Assembly (NCBI GenBank): GCA_019637615.1
Contig: JAHBVJ010000001.1
Coordinates: 310,001 to 374,000, forward strand
Length of the DNA stretch: 64,000 bases
Source: Anaerolineae bacterium
Lineage (GTDB): Bacteria > Chloroflexota > Anaerolineae > Aggregatilineales > UBA2796
Reading direction: 5' to 3'
The notes beneath the pieces were generated by a model. That model did not search any database, had not been told where the DNA came from, and was given only the letters and a program-made list of their open reading frames with translations. Shown here in pieces: positions 44,119 through 52,978 of this stretch (its first letter is position 1; every line of letters begins with the position of its first letter). The position numbers and the translations under genes were made by a program.

Positions 44119-44147
44119 AGCATTTGCTCACGCTCTGAGCAAATGCT
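44119..44147. promoter_or_regulatory. Candidate SorC operator
   Basis: AGCATTTGCTCA (44119-44130) and TGAGCAAATGCT (44136-44147) are perfect 12-bp inverted arms with a 5-base centre. Related half-sites (TGCTCA) occur at about 44177-44184 and 44331-44336. It lies just before sorC and on the far side of the TGATCTGA array from ftsZ. Confidence 0.75.
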
Positions 44148-44354
44148 ACGAGAAATCGATTTTTTTGTCAAGCATCAATGTGAAATGTGCTCAAATTCGC
44201 TTTAGCATTTTGGGGTAGTGGGACGCAGGAGGGGATAGATGTGAAATCTCTAACTTTTCAAAATCAACTCTTGACTCAACTCAAATGTTCGTTTATAGTA
44301 TTGCGTGCTATCAAAAATGCATAGCAAGTGCTCATCTATTAATCGGTATCGATC

Positions 44355-44517
44355 AAATGATCTGAATTGAAAATCCCCTTGAAATCATCACAGAAATGAT
44401 CTGAATTGAGCAGCCGAATCAGATCATAATCAGATCATTTGACCCTTCCTGACCTAATAAAAACCGAATGAAATGATCTGATTCCCACGCGTAATCAGAT
44501 CATACAATGATCTGATT
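44355..44517. repeat. Array of seven TGATCTGA octamers
   Basis: TGATCTGA or its complement occurs at 44358, 44397, 44419, 44430, 44474, 44495 and 44508. Two copies are exact 16-bp direct repeats (AAATGATCTGAATTGA at 44355 and 44394), two are tandem 11-mers (AATCAGATCAT, 44417-44438), and the last two form a perfect inverted repeat with a 3-base centre (44493-44517). Spacing is irregular, unlike CRISPR. It looks like clustered sites for a DNA-binding protein, or iteron-like DNA. No gene overlaps it. Confidence 0.8.
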
Positions 44518-44916
44518 ATGATCACTTCGATCATTTCATTCGAAGCACTTGTTCTAAGACTACCCGCGTCGCAATTGCCGTCTATATTTCCTCGATAGCG
44601 ACTAAAACAAAGACCAGTATTTCATGGTAGAATAATATATAGATCAAGGTAACTGAATTAGCTCTCTATCAGCGGGCATTTAGGATTTATACAGATAAAA
44701 GATGGGAAATTTGGCAGAGGACTCAAGCATTTGAGTTTTCTAACTGCTCGTGCGAATTGCAGTTGCCCCAATTCTATATTCTGTTTACACTATCGTACAT
44801 GAATTTTGCATGTTGGCGGATTGCATCAGCCACTATCACCGGGACACTCCTCATTGAGGCGTGCCAGCCGCCAGCCCATACGTAGACAGAGAGCAGGAGT
44901 CGTCAGGATTTAATTT
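44518..44916. other. AT-rich leader region upstream of ftsZ
   Basis: About 400 bases without a gene. AT-rich segments occur around 44630-44645 and 44685-44700, but no convincing paired promoter hexamers could be chosen. It probably contains the ftsZ promoter. No stable hairpin was seen by eye. Confidence 0.4.
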
Positions 44917-46254
44917 ATGGATAACGTACCGAGCGAAAACAATTTTGCGACAATTAAAGTTGTCGGTGCGGGCGGTGGTGGCAGTAATGCTGTAAACCGC
45001 ATGATTGAAGAAGGGCTGGGCGGTGTTGAATTCATTGCGGTCAACACGGACAGTCAAGCGCTCCAACTCTCGAAGTCACGCACACGGGTGCGGATCGGTG
45101 ACAAACTGACGCGCGGACTTGGTGCAGGCGGCAATCCTGAGATCGGCAAGAAGGCTGCCGAGGAATCTGCTGACGAACTATATGAGGTGTTGCGTGGGGC
45201 GGACATGGTGTTCATCACCGCTGGTATGGGCGGCGGGACGGGCACAGGCGCGGCTCCGGTGATCGCGCAAATCGCCAAAGAGCTTGGCTCATTGACGATT
45301 GGTGTGGTGACGCGTCCATTCACATTTGAAGGCACACGCCGTATACGCGCTGCGATGGAAGGTATCGAAGACCTTAAGAGCAAAGTCGATACGCTCATCG
45401 TGATTCCTAATGATCGTCTGATCCAGATCGCGGATAAGCGCGTCTCGCTCAATGACGCCTTCCGCATGGCAGATGATGTGCTGCGACAAGGTATTCAAGG
45501 CATTTCCGAAGTCATCACCGTCCCCGGTCTGATCAACCTCGACTTCGCGGACGTGCGTACCATCATGAGCGAAGGTGGCGCTGCCTTGATGGCAGTTGGC
45601 ACCGCAAGTGGTGATGATCGTGCGCGTAAGGCTGCTGAACTGGCAATTAGCAGCAACTTGTTGGATGTGACGATTGATGGTGCGCGCGGCATTCTGTTCA
45701 ACGTGACGGGCGGCCCCGACCTCAGCCTGTTCGAAGTCAATGAAGCGGCTGCTATCATCAAAGAGACCGCCCACAATGATGTTCAATTGATCTTCGGTGC
45801 GGTAATTGATGAAAACATGAAAGATCAAATCCGCATTACGGTGATTGCGACTGGATTTGAGCGCGGCCCTAGCACAGACTTCACGTCCACATCTAATACG
45901 AGCTACCGCCCACAAACCAATGTGGGACGTCCGTCTGTAAGCCCGGAACGCACCGAGCGATGGACTAGCACCAACACGAGTGCGGCGCGTCCCGCGACAC
46001 ATCAGCCGCCTACGCGTCAGACGCCGCCACCCGCCACACCGCCCGCGCGTGAACAGTCTACGCCGCCGCCCGCTGAACCACCGCGTGAGCAGCCACGGCA
46101 GCCACTTGCTGAATCTACCCGTGAACAGCCGCGTCCGCAGTCTACACAGCCGCCGTCAGCGCCACCGCCCGCGCAGCCATCAACGCCTGCGAACAATCCT
46201 TATTCCAGTGATGATTTGGATATTCCGACTTTCCTACGGAAAAATTCGCGCTAA
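44917..46254 (+). CDS. ftsZ: Cell division protein FtsZ
   Basis: 445 residues. Tubulin-like GTPase that polymerises into the division ring. The GTP-binding signature GGGTGTG is at 105-111, N-terminal [13 protein letters not shown] at 17-29, and the synergy loop NLDFAD at 207-212 that completes the next subunit's active site. After about residue 315 comes a long Pro/Thr/Gln-rich linker (over 110 residues) and the C-terminal conserved peptide [14 protein letters not shown] (432-445), which binds membrane tethers. Start follows AGGA. The gene is alone: no ftsA, ftsQ or mur genes flank it, unlike dcw clusters. Confidence 0.97.
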   Translation: MDNVPSENNFATIKVVGAGGGGSNAVNRMIEEGLGGVEFIAVNTDSQALQLSKSRTRVRIGDKLTRGLGAGGNPEIGKKAAEESADELYEVLRGADMVFITAGMGGGTGTGAAPVIAQIAKELGSLTIGVVTRPFTFEGTRRIRAAMEGIEDLKSKVDTLIVIPNDRLIQIADKRVSLNDAFRMADDVLRQGIQGISEVITVPGLINLDFADVRTIMSEGGAALMAVGTASGDDRARKAAELAISSNLLDVTIDGARGILFNVTGGPDLSLFEVNEAAAIIKETAHNDVQLIFGAVIDENMKDQIRITVIATGFERGPSTDFTSTSNTSYRPQTNVGRPSVSPERTERWTSTNTSAARPATHQPPTRQTPPPATPPAREQSTPPPAEPPREQPRQPLAESTREQPRPQSTQPPSAPPPAQPSTPANNPYSSDDLDIPTFLRKNSR

Positions 46255-46276
46255 TGTGCGTCTAGTGCTGAGGTAT

Positions 46277-46304
46277 AACGCCCTGATTCCATCGGGGCGT
46301 TTTT
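46277..46304 (+). terminator. Intrinsic terminator of ftsZ
   Basis: AACGCCC (46277-46283) pairs with GGGCGTT (46295-46301), followed by TTTTT. Standard intrinsic terminator about 25 bases after the ftsZ stop. Confidence 0.85.
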
Positions 46305-46444
46305 GTACAAAATTTGTATCGAATGGGCTGCACCGCGTCACCTCTTGACGGTTGATACGGTAATACACGTAGTAAATCCCGCTGGCCTATTGTCGGTACT
46401 GTTGATATTTGGAACACAGCCGACCTTGATGGGGGAAAACAGTT

Positions 46445-49400
46445 ATGAAAAGAACTCGACTTGTAGTCATCCTTAGCCTATTGTTTGCTCTCACACTCGG
46501 TGCGACCTTATCACCAATGATGTTGGTGCGCGCTGGTGCGGGTGGCTTCACATTCAACGCATCCAAAGGTCTGATTGTCAATGATGGCGTTGACAGTACA
46601 GACGTTACTGTTACCGTGACTGACGATGGAAATCCCGTCCCCGACGGCACGCCGATCACATTTGATGTCACGCCGGTCGATCCGGGCATCGTCACATCCA
46701 CCCTTTCTGTCACAACAACTGGCGGCAATGCCACCCTCAATATTAAGTCGTCCGCTGCCGTGTCGGCTGTATCAGTCATTCACGTGACCGCAACCAACAC
46801 CGATGTAGCGTGTACCTCGACTTGCACCAGCGCTGAGTTCGATATCACGGTGGTAGATGCAGCGCTGCCAGCGCAGCCCAATTCGACGATTCTCGCCGCT
46901 CCCTCCAGTGTGGCAGCAAATAACACCGCGAGCACCATCACGGTTACGTTGCTGAACGCTGCTTCGAACCCGGTCGTGGGCGTCACTGTAAGTCTCACGG
47001 CGGATGTGACCGGCCCCAATATCACGACGGTCACTGGGACGACGGATGGTAGCGGCGTAGCGACCTTCACGACCAGTTGGCTCAACCGCGATTTGGCGGC
47101 TCCGCAGGTGGTGAATTACACAACCAACACCATTACAGGGGATTCCCAATCTGGTACCTTCACGAAAACCATTCCTGTGACGTTTACTACGCCCGCGCTG
47201 CCTGCTGACGGGCCAAGCACGGTCGTCGCCGCACCAACGTCCATCGTAGCCAACGACACGGCAACCTCACTTGTTACGGTCACTCTGTTGAACGCGGCAA
47301 GTGCGCCCGTCGCTGGTAAGACGATCACATTGGCGGAAACAACCGCACTCGGCGGGATAACGATTACTCCTGTACAGCCCGTAACCGATGCCAGCGGTGT
47401 GGCGACCTTTAACGTGAAGGGTAACGTTGTTGGTTCTGCCACGTTCCAAGCGACTGATACCACTGATACGCTTGTTCTGACAGCCGATCCCGTGACTATC
47501 ACGCTGGTTTCGCCACTGCCTGCTGAAGGCCCAACGACCGTATCAGCAGCACCATCGTCGATTCCAGCCGATAACACGACGACTTCACTGGTCACGGTAA
47601 CCCTGCGTGATGCCTTAAGCAATCCTGTTCAAGGAAAAACAGTTTCGTTAGCGCAGACTTCCGCTATCGCTGGAGTTACGATCACCCCTGTGCAGCCTGT
47701 GTCTGATGCAAGTGGTGTGGCTACCTTCACGGTTAAGGGGACAACGGCTGGAACAGCGACGTTCCAGGCTACAGATGTGACGGACACCATCGTATTCACT
47801 AACGACCAAGTCACTATTACGCTAAACACGCCGCCCGCCGCTCCCGGGCCTTCGACAGTGACGACGAATAAGACAACGGTGATTGCCAATAACACCGATA
47901 CGGCAACGATCACGGTGACATTGCTTGACGCCGCCAGCCAGCCACTTTCTGGCAAGCTGGTGAACCTGCAAGCGGCTGGCTCAACTTCTGGTCTTCAAGT
48001 GAACAACCAGCCCTATCCCGGGGCAAACGTGCTCACTAGTGTATCGGGTGTGGCAACCTTCGTGGTCAAGTCAAACACCGCGCTTGGTAGTGTTACTTTC
48101 ACCGCTAACGACATCACCGATACTATTCTGCTTAGTAGCGACACAGTTACAATCAATTTCATCGCGCCAGGGGCAGATAAGACGCAGACAACGGTCACAG
48201 CCAGTAAAACCTCGGTCTTTGCTAACGGGACGGATAGCGCCACGATCACCGTCACAGTGCGCGATTCGTCTGGCTTCCCGATCCCCAGCAAGCAAGTCTC
48301 ACTGAACTCGGTCAGTTTCCCCAACGGCATCACGCTTAACGATCAGATACCCGGGTTCGTCACCCCTGTGACTACCAACGGTAATGGCAACGCTAGCTTC
48401 GTGGTCAAATCGACGGTTCTGGCAGATAACGTGGTGTTTACATTCCAGATCGACACGGATGGCATTGTCTTGGACGATACAGCGGACAGACCGATTATCT
48501 CGTTCGTAGCGCCCGTACCAACCAACACACCGACCAACACGCCAACCTTGACGCCCACTGGCCCGACGCCCACTTCGACGGCGACTCCCGGTACCAGCGC
48601 GATCTTGTCAACCGTGTTCTGCAACTACACACAAGCACCTGCTGACGGTGTGTTCAGGGTAACCATCTCGATCACGCTGCGTGATCAGAACAACCAGCCT
48701 GTGCCTAACCATCTGCCTGTGCCAGCGGTGACACCGCCAACAGCTGGTCTCTCCTTCAGTTCGCCCGCGCTTACCGATGCCAACGGCAACGTGACGTACT
48801 ATGTCAGTTCAGTGACACAGACCGCGCCGAACGCGGTGATCATCTCCGTCACTGACCAGACTGCCAGCCCGCCAGTCACGCTGTCCCAAACTTGCTCGAT
48901 CATCTTTGCGGCACCGGGATCGACACCTGTCGTTGGCCCAACGCCAATCGGTGGTTTGACCACGACGCCAATCGGTACCGTCGTAGTGACCGCTACCGCT
49001 ACGCCCACCGCTGGTCTGATGAACGCGAACAGCCAAGGCCCGATCACTGGTATCGTAGTGGCTTATCGTCTGCGTGTTCGCACAGGGCCGGGTCTCAACT
49101 ACGAAATCCTCGGCCTGCTGCGCTACAAAGTGACCATTGTGCTGTTAGGGCGCAACCGTGCAGGAACGTGGCTGCTCACCCAATTGGATGATGGTCGCCA
49201 AGTATGGGTTAGCTCGCGATGGGTGAAGGTGAGCCGTGCGCGGTTCCGCCGTCTGCCGCTAATCGCTATACCTACGCGGACACCCGTGTTTGTGAATCCG
49301 TCGTCGTTCGTTGTTCCTAGCCAAGGGCAGGGCGTGGGAACAGCCAATGTTGCGATGCTGAACGCTTACAGCGAACCATCGCAAGATGCTACTGTGGTTG

Positions 49401-49570
49401 GTATGCTGCCGCGTGGTACGGAAATGCTGGTGCTCGGCAAGAGTACCGACGGCAATTGGTACTACGTGGAAATTGGCGATAACCGTGTCTGGGTGCCCGC
49501 CACCTACGTATCGCTGAACAAAATCAATGGTTCGACGTTGGGGGTAGTAAACTCGCTCTCATCGTCGTAG
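46445..49570 (+). CDS. Secreted Ig-like (Big_1) repeat protein with SH3b domains
   Basis: 1041 residues. Signal peptide at about 1-29 (MKRTRLVVILSLLFALTLGA). Five to six invasin/intimin-like Big_1 modules follow, each starting near (S/T)TVxAxPSSIxANxT and ending in DASGVATFxVKG (about 140-690). Then a Thr/Pro linker (PTNTPTNTPTLTPTGPTPTS, about 695-715), another Ig-like module, a second linker, and two SH3b domains (about 870-930, YRLRVRTGPGLNYEILG; and about 965-1025, NAYSEPSQDATVVGMLP). SH3b domains bind peptidoglycan or polysaccharide, so this is probably a wall-associated stalk or adhesin. GGGGGAA precedes the ATG. It has its own unit after the ftsZ terminator. Confidence 0.9.
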   Translation: MKRTRLVVILSLLFALTLGATLSPMMLVRAGAGGFTFNASKGLIVNDGVDSTDVTVTVTDDGNPVPDGTPITFDVTPVDPGIVTSTLSVTTTGGNATLNIKSSAAVSAVSVIHVTATNTDVACTSTCTSAEFDITVVDAALPAQPNSTILAAPSSVAANNTASTITVTLLNAASNPVVGVTVSLTADVTGPNITTVTGTTDGSGVATFTTSWLNRDLAAPQVVNYTTNTITGDSQSGTFTKTIPVTFTTPALPADGPSTVVAAPTSIVANDTATSLVTVTLLNAASAPVAGKTITLAETTALGGITITPVQPVTDASGVATFNVKGNVVGSATFQATDTTDTLVLTADPVTITLVSPLPAEGPTTVSAAPSSIPADNTTTSLVTVTLRDALSNPVQGKTVSLAQTSAIAGVTITPVQPVSDASGVATFTVKGTTAGTATFQATDVTDTIVFTNDQVTITLNTPPAAPGPSTVTTNKTTVIANNTDTATITVTLLDAASQPLSGKLVNLQAAGSTSGLQVNNQPYPGANVLTSVSGVATFVVKSNTALGSVTFTANDITDTILLSSDTVTINFIAPGADKTQTTVTASKTSVFANGTDSATITVTVRDSSGFPIPSKQVSLNSVSFPNGITLNDQIPGFVTPVTTNGNGNASFVVKSTVLADNVVFTFQIDTDGIVLDDTADRPIISFVAPVPTNTPTNTPTLTPTGPTPTSTATPGTSAILSTVFCNYTQAPADGVFRVTISITLRDQNNQPVPNHLPVPAVTPPTAGLSFSSPALTDANGNVTYYVSSVTQTAPNAVIISVTDQTASPPVTLSQTCSIIFAAPGSTPVVGPTPIGGLTTTPIGTVVVTATATPTAGLMNANSQGPITGIVVAYRLRVRTGPGLNYEILGLLRYKVTIVLLGRNRAGTWLLTQLDDGRQVWVSSRWVKVSRARFRRLPLIAIPTRTPVFVNPSSFVVPSQGQGVGTANVAMLNAYSEPSQDATVVGMLPRGTEMLVLGKSTDGNWYYVEIGDNRVWVPATYVSLNKINGSTLGVVNSLSSS

Positions 49571-49630
49571 CCACCTAGCAACCATTCCGATGCACCTGCG
49601 GCGGAATGGCTTGACATCGTGTTCAAATGC

Positions 49631-49656
49631 AAGGGCTGGTCGGAAGACTAGCCCTT
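49631..49656. terminator. Convergent intrinsic terminator
   Basis: AAGGGCTGGTC (49631-49641) pairs with GACTAGCCCTT (49646-49656), loop GGAA, 11 bp with one G-U pair. Lies between the Ig-like protein gene (+) and alaX (-). Confidence 0.65.
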
Positions 49657-49678
49657 GTCGCTTTGATGAACAGCTCGA

Positions 49679-50875
49679 TCACAACTGGCGCTGTGCAGCT
49701 TCTAACGCGCTATTGATCTCATCCAGCGAGGCAGGGACGCCACCACCCTGTGCGAAGTCGGGCTTGCCACCACCGCGCTCACTCTTGATCAGGGGGAGTG
49801 CTTGCTTGAGCAGCGGCACTACATCGATCTCGACATTTTGTGCCCGCCCAAAGATGATCTGTGACTTTTCGCCTGCTACGCCAAATAGGACGATGGTATC
49901 GGGTCTGGCTGCGATTTTTTGCGCTAGCAAGCGCACCTCATTCGTATCGCGACCTTCAAAAGCGCGTGACACGACGCGCCATTGTCCTTGCGTGTACGCC
50001 ATCGCGAGCAGACTTTGCGCTTCGGCGTCTGCAAGCTGATCTTTGACCAATTTGAGTTCGGAACGTAACGCTTTGTTGTCAGCCTGTAGGCGTTTGACGG
50101 CTTCGGGAACCTCCCAATAGCCAACGGTCAGATCGCTAACCAAACGGTTGATGATATCGTTCTTGCTGCGATAGTCGCTCATGGCGCGGGTGCCGCAGCG
50201 GAATTCCAAACGCGTCGTATCGCCTCGCCGCTCGTACTTGACCACCTTGATCAGACCGATCTCGCCTGTGTGCGCGACATGCGTTCCACCGCACGCCGTG
50301 ACATCAAAGCCGCCCATATCCACGATGCGAACTTTGCCAACCACCTCTGGCATCTTGCGGATAGGCAGCGTCGCCAGTTCATCCACCGATGGATACCAAC
50401 AGTGCACAGATAGATTTTGCTGCACGATCTGATTAGCGAGTTCTTCAGCCGCAAGCCATTCTTCGGGTGCGATGGCAGCGCGGTTAACATCGATGGTCAT
50501 GCTGTCGGTGCTCATATGCACGCTGACCGTTTCGGCTTTGGCGGCGCGGCTGAGTGCTTGCGAGAGGATATGCTGCCCGCTGTGATGCTGCATATGATCG
50601 AACCGTCGATACGCATCAATCTGCGCTTCTACACGGGCATCGTCTAGCGGATGTTCCAAGATGTGCAATACCGCGCGGTCAGTTTCACGCGTTTGCACGT
50701 CGATCACGCGCGCGGCGTTTAACTGCCCATTATCGGGAGGCTGACCGCCGCTTTCGGGATAAAAATAAGTACGATCAAGGATTACAGCGGGCTTTTTCTT
50801 GTATTCGGTACGCTCGACTACATCCGCGTTAAAACGCAGTGTGTAGGCATCCTCATAGTAGAGTCGCTCGGTCAC
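49679..50875 (-). CDS. alaX: Alanyl-tRNA editing protein, AlaX-L type
   Basis: 398 residues. Free-standing homologue of the editing half of AlaRS: it hydrolyses mischarged Ser- or Gly-tRNA(Ala). The N-terminal beta-barrel opens with MTERLYYEDAYTLRF; zinc ligands are H98 and H102 (HHSGQH) and C195 and H199 (CGGTH). A coiled coil (about 255-290) and a DHHA1/C-Ala domain ending in the Gly-rich GGGKPDFAQGGG follow, which makes it the long (type II) form. The GTG at 50875 was chosen since GGAG is 8 bases upstream and the product then begins in the typical AlaX way; a GTG at 50896 lacks a site. Confidence 0.9.
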   Translation of the reverse strand: MTERLYYEDAYTLRFNADVVERTEYKKKPAVILDRTYFYPESGGQPPDNGQLNAARVIDVQTRETDRAVLHILEHPLDDARVEAQIDAYRRFDHMQHHSGQHILSQALSRAAKAETVSVHMSTDSMTIDVNRAAIAPEEWLAAEELANQIVQQNLSVHCWYPSVDELATLPIRKMPEVVGKVRIVDMGGFDVTACGGTHVAHTGEIGLIKVVKYERRGDTTRLEFRCGTRAMSDYRSKNDIINRLVSDLTVGYWEVPEAVKRLQADNKALRSELKLVKDQLADAEAQSLLAMAYTQGQWRVVSRAFEGRDTNEVRLLAQKIAARPDTIVLFGVAGEKSQIIFGRAQNVEIDVVPLLKQALPLIKSERGGGKPDFAQGGGVPASLDEINSALEAAQRQL

Positions 50876-50937
50876 GTATTCAACTCCGTTACTCACCCTA
50901 GTGTGATTCGTGTTTGGCGCTCATTCTAGCATCACAG

Positions 50938-51588
50938 CTAGATCAAGCGTAATTCTTTCGCTTTGATCGCGGCTTGTGTTCGGTCGCGCACACCCAATTT
51001 CCCGATGATATTCGAGACGTGGTTTTTTACCGTCCCCTCGGTGATCACCAAGCGATCCGCTATCTCCCGATTGTTCATGCCTTCGACCAACCAGCGCAAG
51101 ATGTCCCGTTCGCGGAAGGTCAATTCTTCAGCAAGCGTACTTGAAGGCGGTGGAAATTGAGTTTGGCGCGCGGCCTCGATGACTTTCATAGTGATCGACG
51201 GTTGCAAGAAGCCTTCCCCATGCGCAACCGCATGAATGGCTTCTAGCAAGACTTGCATCGAAACATCTTTCAGCAAGTAACCGACTGCGCCAGCCCGCAG
51301 CGCATCCAATACGAATTGGTCATCATCGAATGTGGTGAGAGCGATGATGCGGGCGTCGGGGTGCTGTGCCTTGATGTGCTGCGTCGCGATGACCCCATCC
51401 ATGATAGGCATCCGCAAATCCATTAGCACGACATCGGGACGCGCGATAATGACGAGCCGAACGGCTTCCGCGCCATCGCCTGCTTCCCCGATCACGTCAA
51501 TATCGGGGTGTGCTGCCAAGAGCGTGCGCAAGCCTTGACGAAATAACGCCTGATCGTCAGCCAGAAAGACTCGGATCGGTTCGTTCAT
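50938..51588 (-). CDS. NarL/LuxR-type response regulator
   Basis: 216 residues. Receiver domain at 1-125 with acidic pair D11/D12, phospho-acceptor D57 (VVLMDLRMP) and K106-type lysine (LLKDVS). LuxR-type HTH at about 150-216 (LTFRERDILRWLVEGMNNREIADRLVITEGTVKNHV). A DNA-binding response regulator controlled by the histidine kinase encoded upstream, which it overlaps by four bases (ATGA). Targets are unknown; a 12-bp inverted repeat just upstream of the kinase is a possible site. Confidence 0.95.
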   Translation of the reverse strand: MNEPIRVFLADDQALFRQGLRTLLAAHPDIDVIGEAGDGAEAVRLVIIARPDVVLMDLRMPIMDGVIATQHIKAQHPDARIIALTTFDDDQFVLDALRAGAVGYLLKDVSMQVLLEAIHAVAHGEGFLQPSITMKVIEAARQTQFPPPSSTLAEELTFRERDILRWLVEGMNNREIADRLVITEGTVKNHVSNIIGKLGVRDRTQAAIKAKELRLI

Positions 51589-52754
51589 GCCTGAATCTCC
51601 GCTGATAGCTGAAAGCCTTGCCCCGCTGCGGTTTGAATATCAACTTTTCCACCTAGCTGCTGTACACGCTCCCGGAGGCCGAGTATGCCGAACCCGGCTT
51701 GTAAATTACTGCTCCCGATCCCATCATCACGTATAGCTAGGGTAAGGCGTCCCTCGGTTCCATAACCGATTACGATGCTGGTGTGACGCGCGTGTGCGTG
51801 CTTACGAATGTTGGTCAAGGCTTCTTGCACCATCCGATACAAGGCTACCGCAATTTCATCAGGTAAAAAACGGACGTTTCCTTCTACGCGATAATCCACC
51901 ACCAACCCCGCAATACGATGTTCCTCCACCAACTGAACGATCGCCTCATGCAGCTTTGTGGGCTTGGTAGTTGTGCCGCGCAGCATGGCGACCGATTCGC
52001 GTACTGCCGTTAGACCTTCCTTCGTCAGACGTTGCGCATGACTCAGCGCGGCAATGGCTTGTTCAGGGTTTTGCTGCATAAATGTCTGCGCCACTTCAAG
52101 CTGCACATTCACAATCGTCAGATAGTGCCCCAAATTATCATGGATTTCGCGGGCAAGGCGGTTCCTCTCACGCGTTGTCGCTAATTCCTCAACCTGTGCG
52201 GCGTACTCGGTGAGGCGTTGATGCGCGCTGACCAGATCGTGACGGGCGCGTTCTTCGCTCACGATCAAATCGCCCAATAACAGCACCGCTCCGTGTGTTA
52301 GCGCCAACGAGATCGCGGTCGTGAAAACGGGCAGCGCGGGTAGATACAGCAGCGAAACCAGTATCATGCTGAGATCGGCGCTAACAAAGATGCTCAAGCG
52401 CACGCGCCACGCCATCACGCAGCTTTGCAGCAGCAGCAGCAAGATCAGGTTACCAGTGGTCGCCCCGCCGCCCGACGCCGCGTTTTCTAGTACGAAGATG
52501 GCGATGACCAGCAGCAGTTGGAGGGAAAAGTAACCGTACAGATGGCGCTTGGATGGCTCACGCAAGGCACGTCGCCAGCCGAACGTCCCGATGAGTGTAA
52601 ACAGCGCAATCAGCACCAGCAGCGCGATCAACCCTTGCGGATGCCAGTCAACATGGCGGGTGATCAAGGTCACCACCGAGGTGAGTGTAAAAATCAGGAA
52701 CAGTACCATCCCTTGAATGCTATACAGCCGTTTTGAGAAGGTGAATTTTTCCAT
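51585..52754 (-). CDS. NarL-partner sensor histidine kinase
   Basis: 389 residues. About six N-terminal membrane helices (residues 15-165) without a large extracellular domain, then HisKA_3 with the phospho-acceptor H205 in REIHDNLGHYLTIVNVQLE, and a HATPase_c domain (VQEALTNIRKHA, DDGIGSSNLQAGFGILGLRER). The signal must be sensed in or near the membrane. Same architecture as DesK/LiaS-type kinases. The ATG at 52754 was chosen for AGGAAA upstream; the longer frame to 52877 crosses a palindromic region. Coupled to its response regulator. Confidence 0.93.
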   Translation of the reverse strand: MEKFTFSKRLYSIQGMVLFLIFTLTSVVTLITRHVDWHPQGLIALLVLIALFTLIGTFGWRRALREPSKRHLYGYFSLQLLLVIAIFVLENAASGGGATTGNLILLLLLQSCVMAWRVRLSIFVSADLSMILVSLLYLPALPVFTTAISLALTHGAVLLLGDLIVSEERARHDLVSAHQRLTEYAAQVEELATTRERNRLAREIHDNLGHYLTIVNVQLEVAQTFMQQNPEQAIAALSHAQRLTKEGLTAVRESVAMLRGTTTKPTKLHEAIVQLVEEHRIAGLVVDYRVEGNVRFLPDEIAVALYRMVQEALTNIRKHAHARHTSIVIGYGTEGRLTLAIRDDGIGSSNLQAGFGILGLRERVQQLGGKVDIQTAAGQGFQLSAEIQA

Positions 52755-52816
52755 CTGGTTTCCTGACTGCTGACTTCTCATGATGACCAATGATAATCGC
52801 AAGTGAGGGGCGTTGC

Positions 52817-52914
52817 ATGTGCCGGAAGTCATGCCTTCTTGCCGGAGCGGCATATGCCCGAAGGCGGTGACTGGCATAGAAAATCGTGCCTATCAGTTAT
52901 CGCTTCCGGCACAT
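52817..52914. repeat. 12-bp inverted repeat flanking the divergent promoter region
   Basis: ATGTGCCGGAAG (52817-52828) and CTTCCGGCACAT (52903-52914) are perfect inverted arms separated by 74 bases, between the kinase gene (-) and the hydrolase gene (+). Could be two binding sites for one regulator; the centres are 86 bp apart. Confidence 0.55.
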
Positions 52915-52978
52915 CACAGCGAGGCACTGCTCGTGATACGGTATGCACATCAATCGAGCGGCGAAAGGTAGACAGGCA

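Noticed and set aside
44355-44517. CRISPR array
   Set aside because: Repeats are only 8-16 bp, in both orientations and irregularly spaced, with no cas genes nearby.
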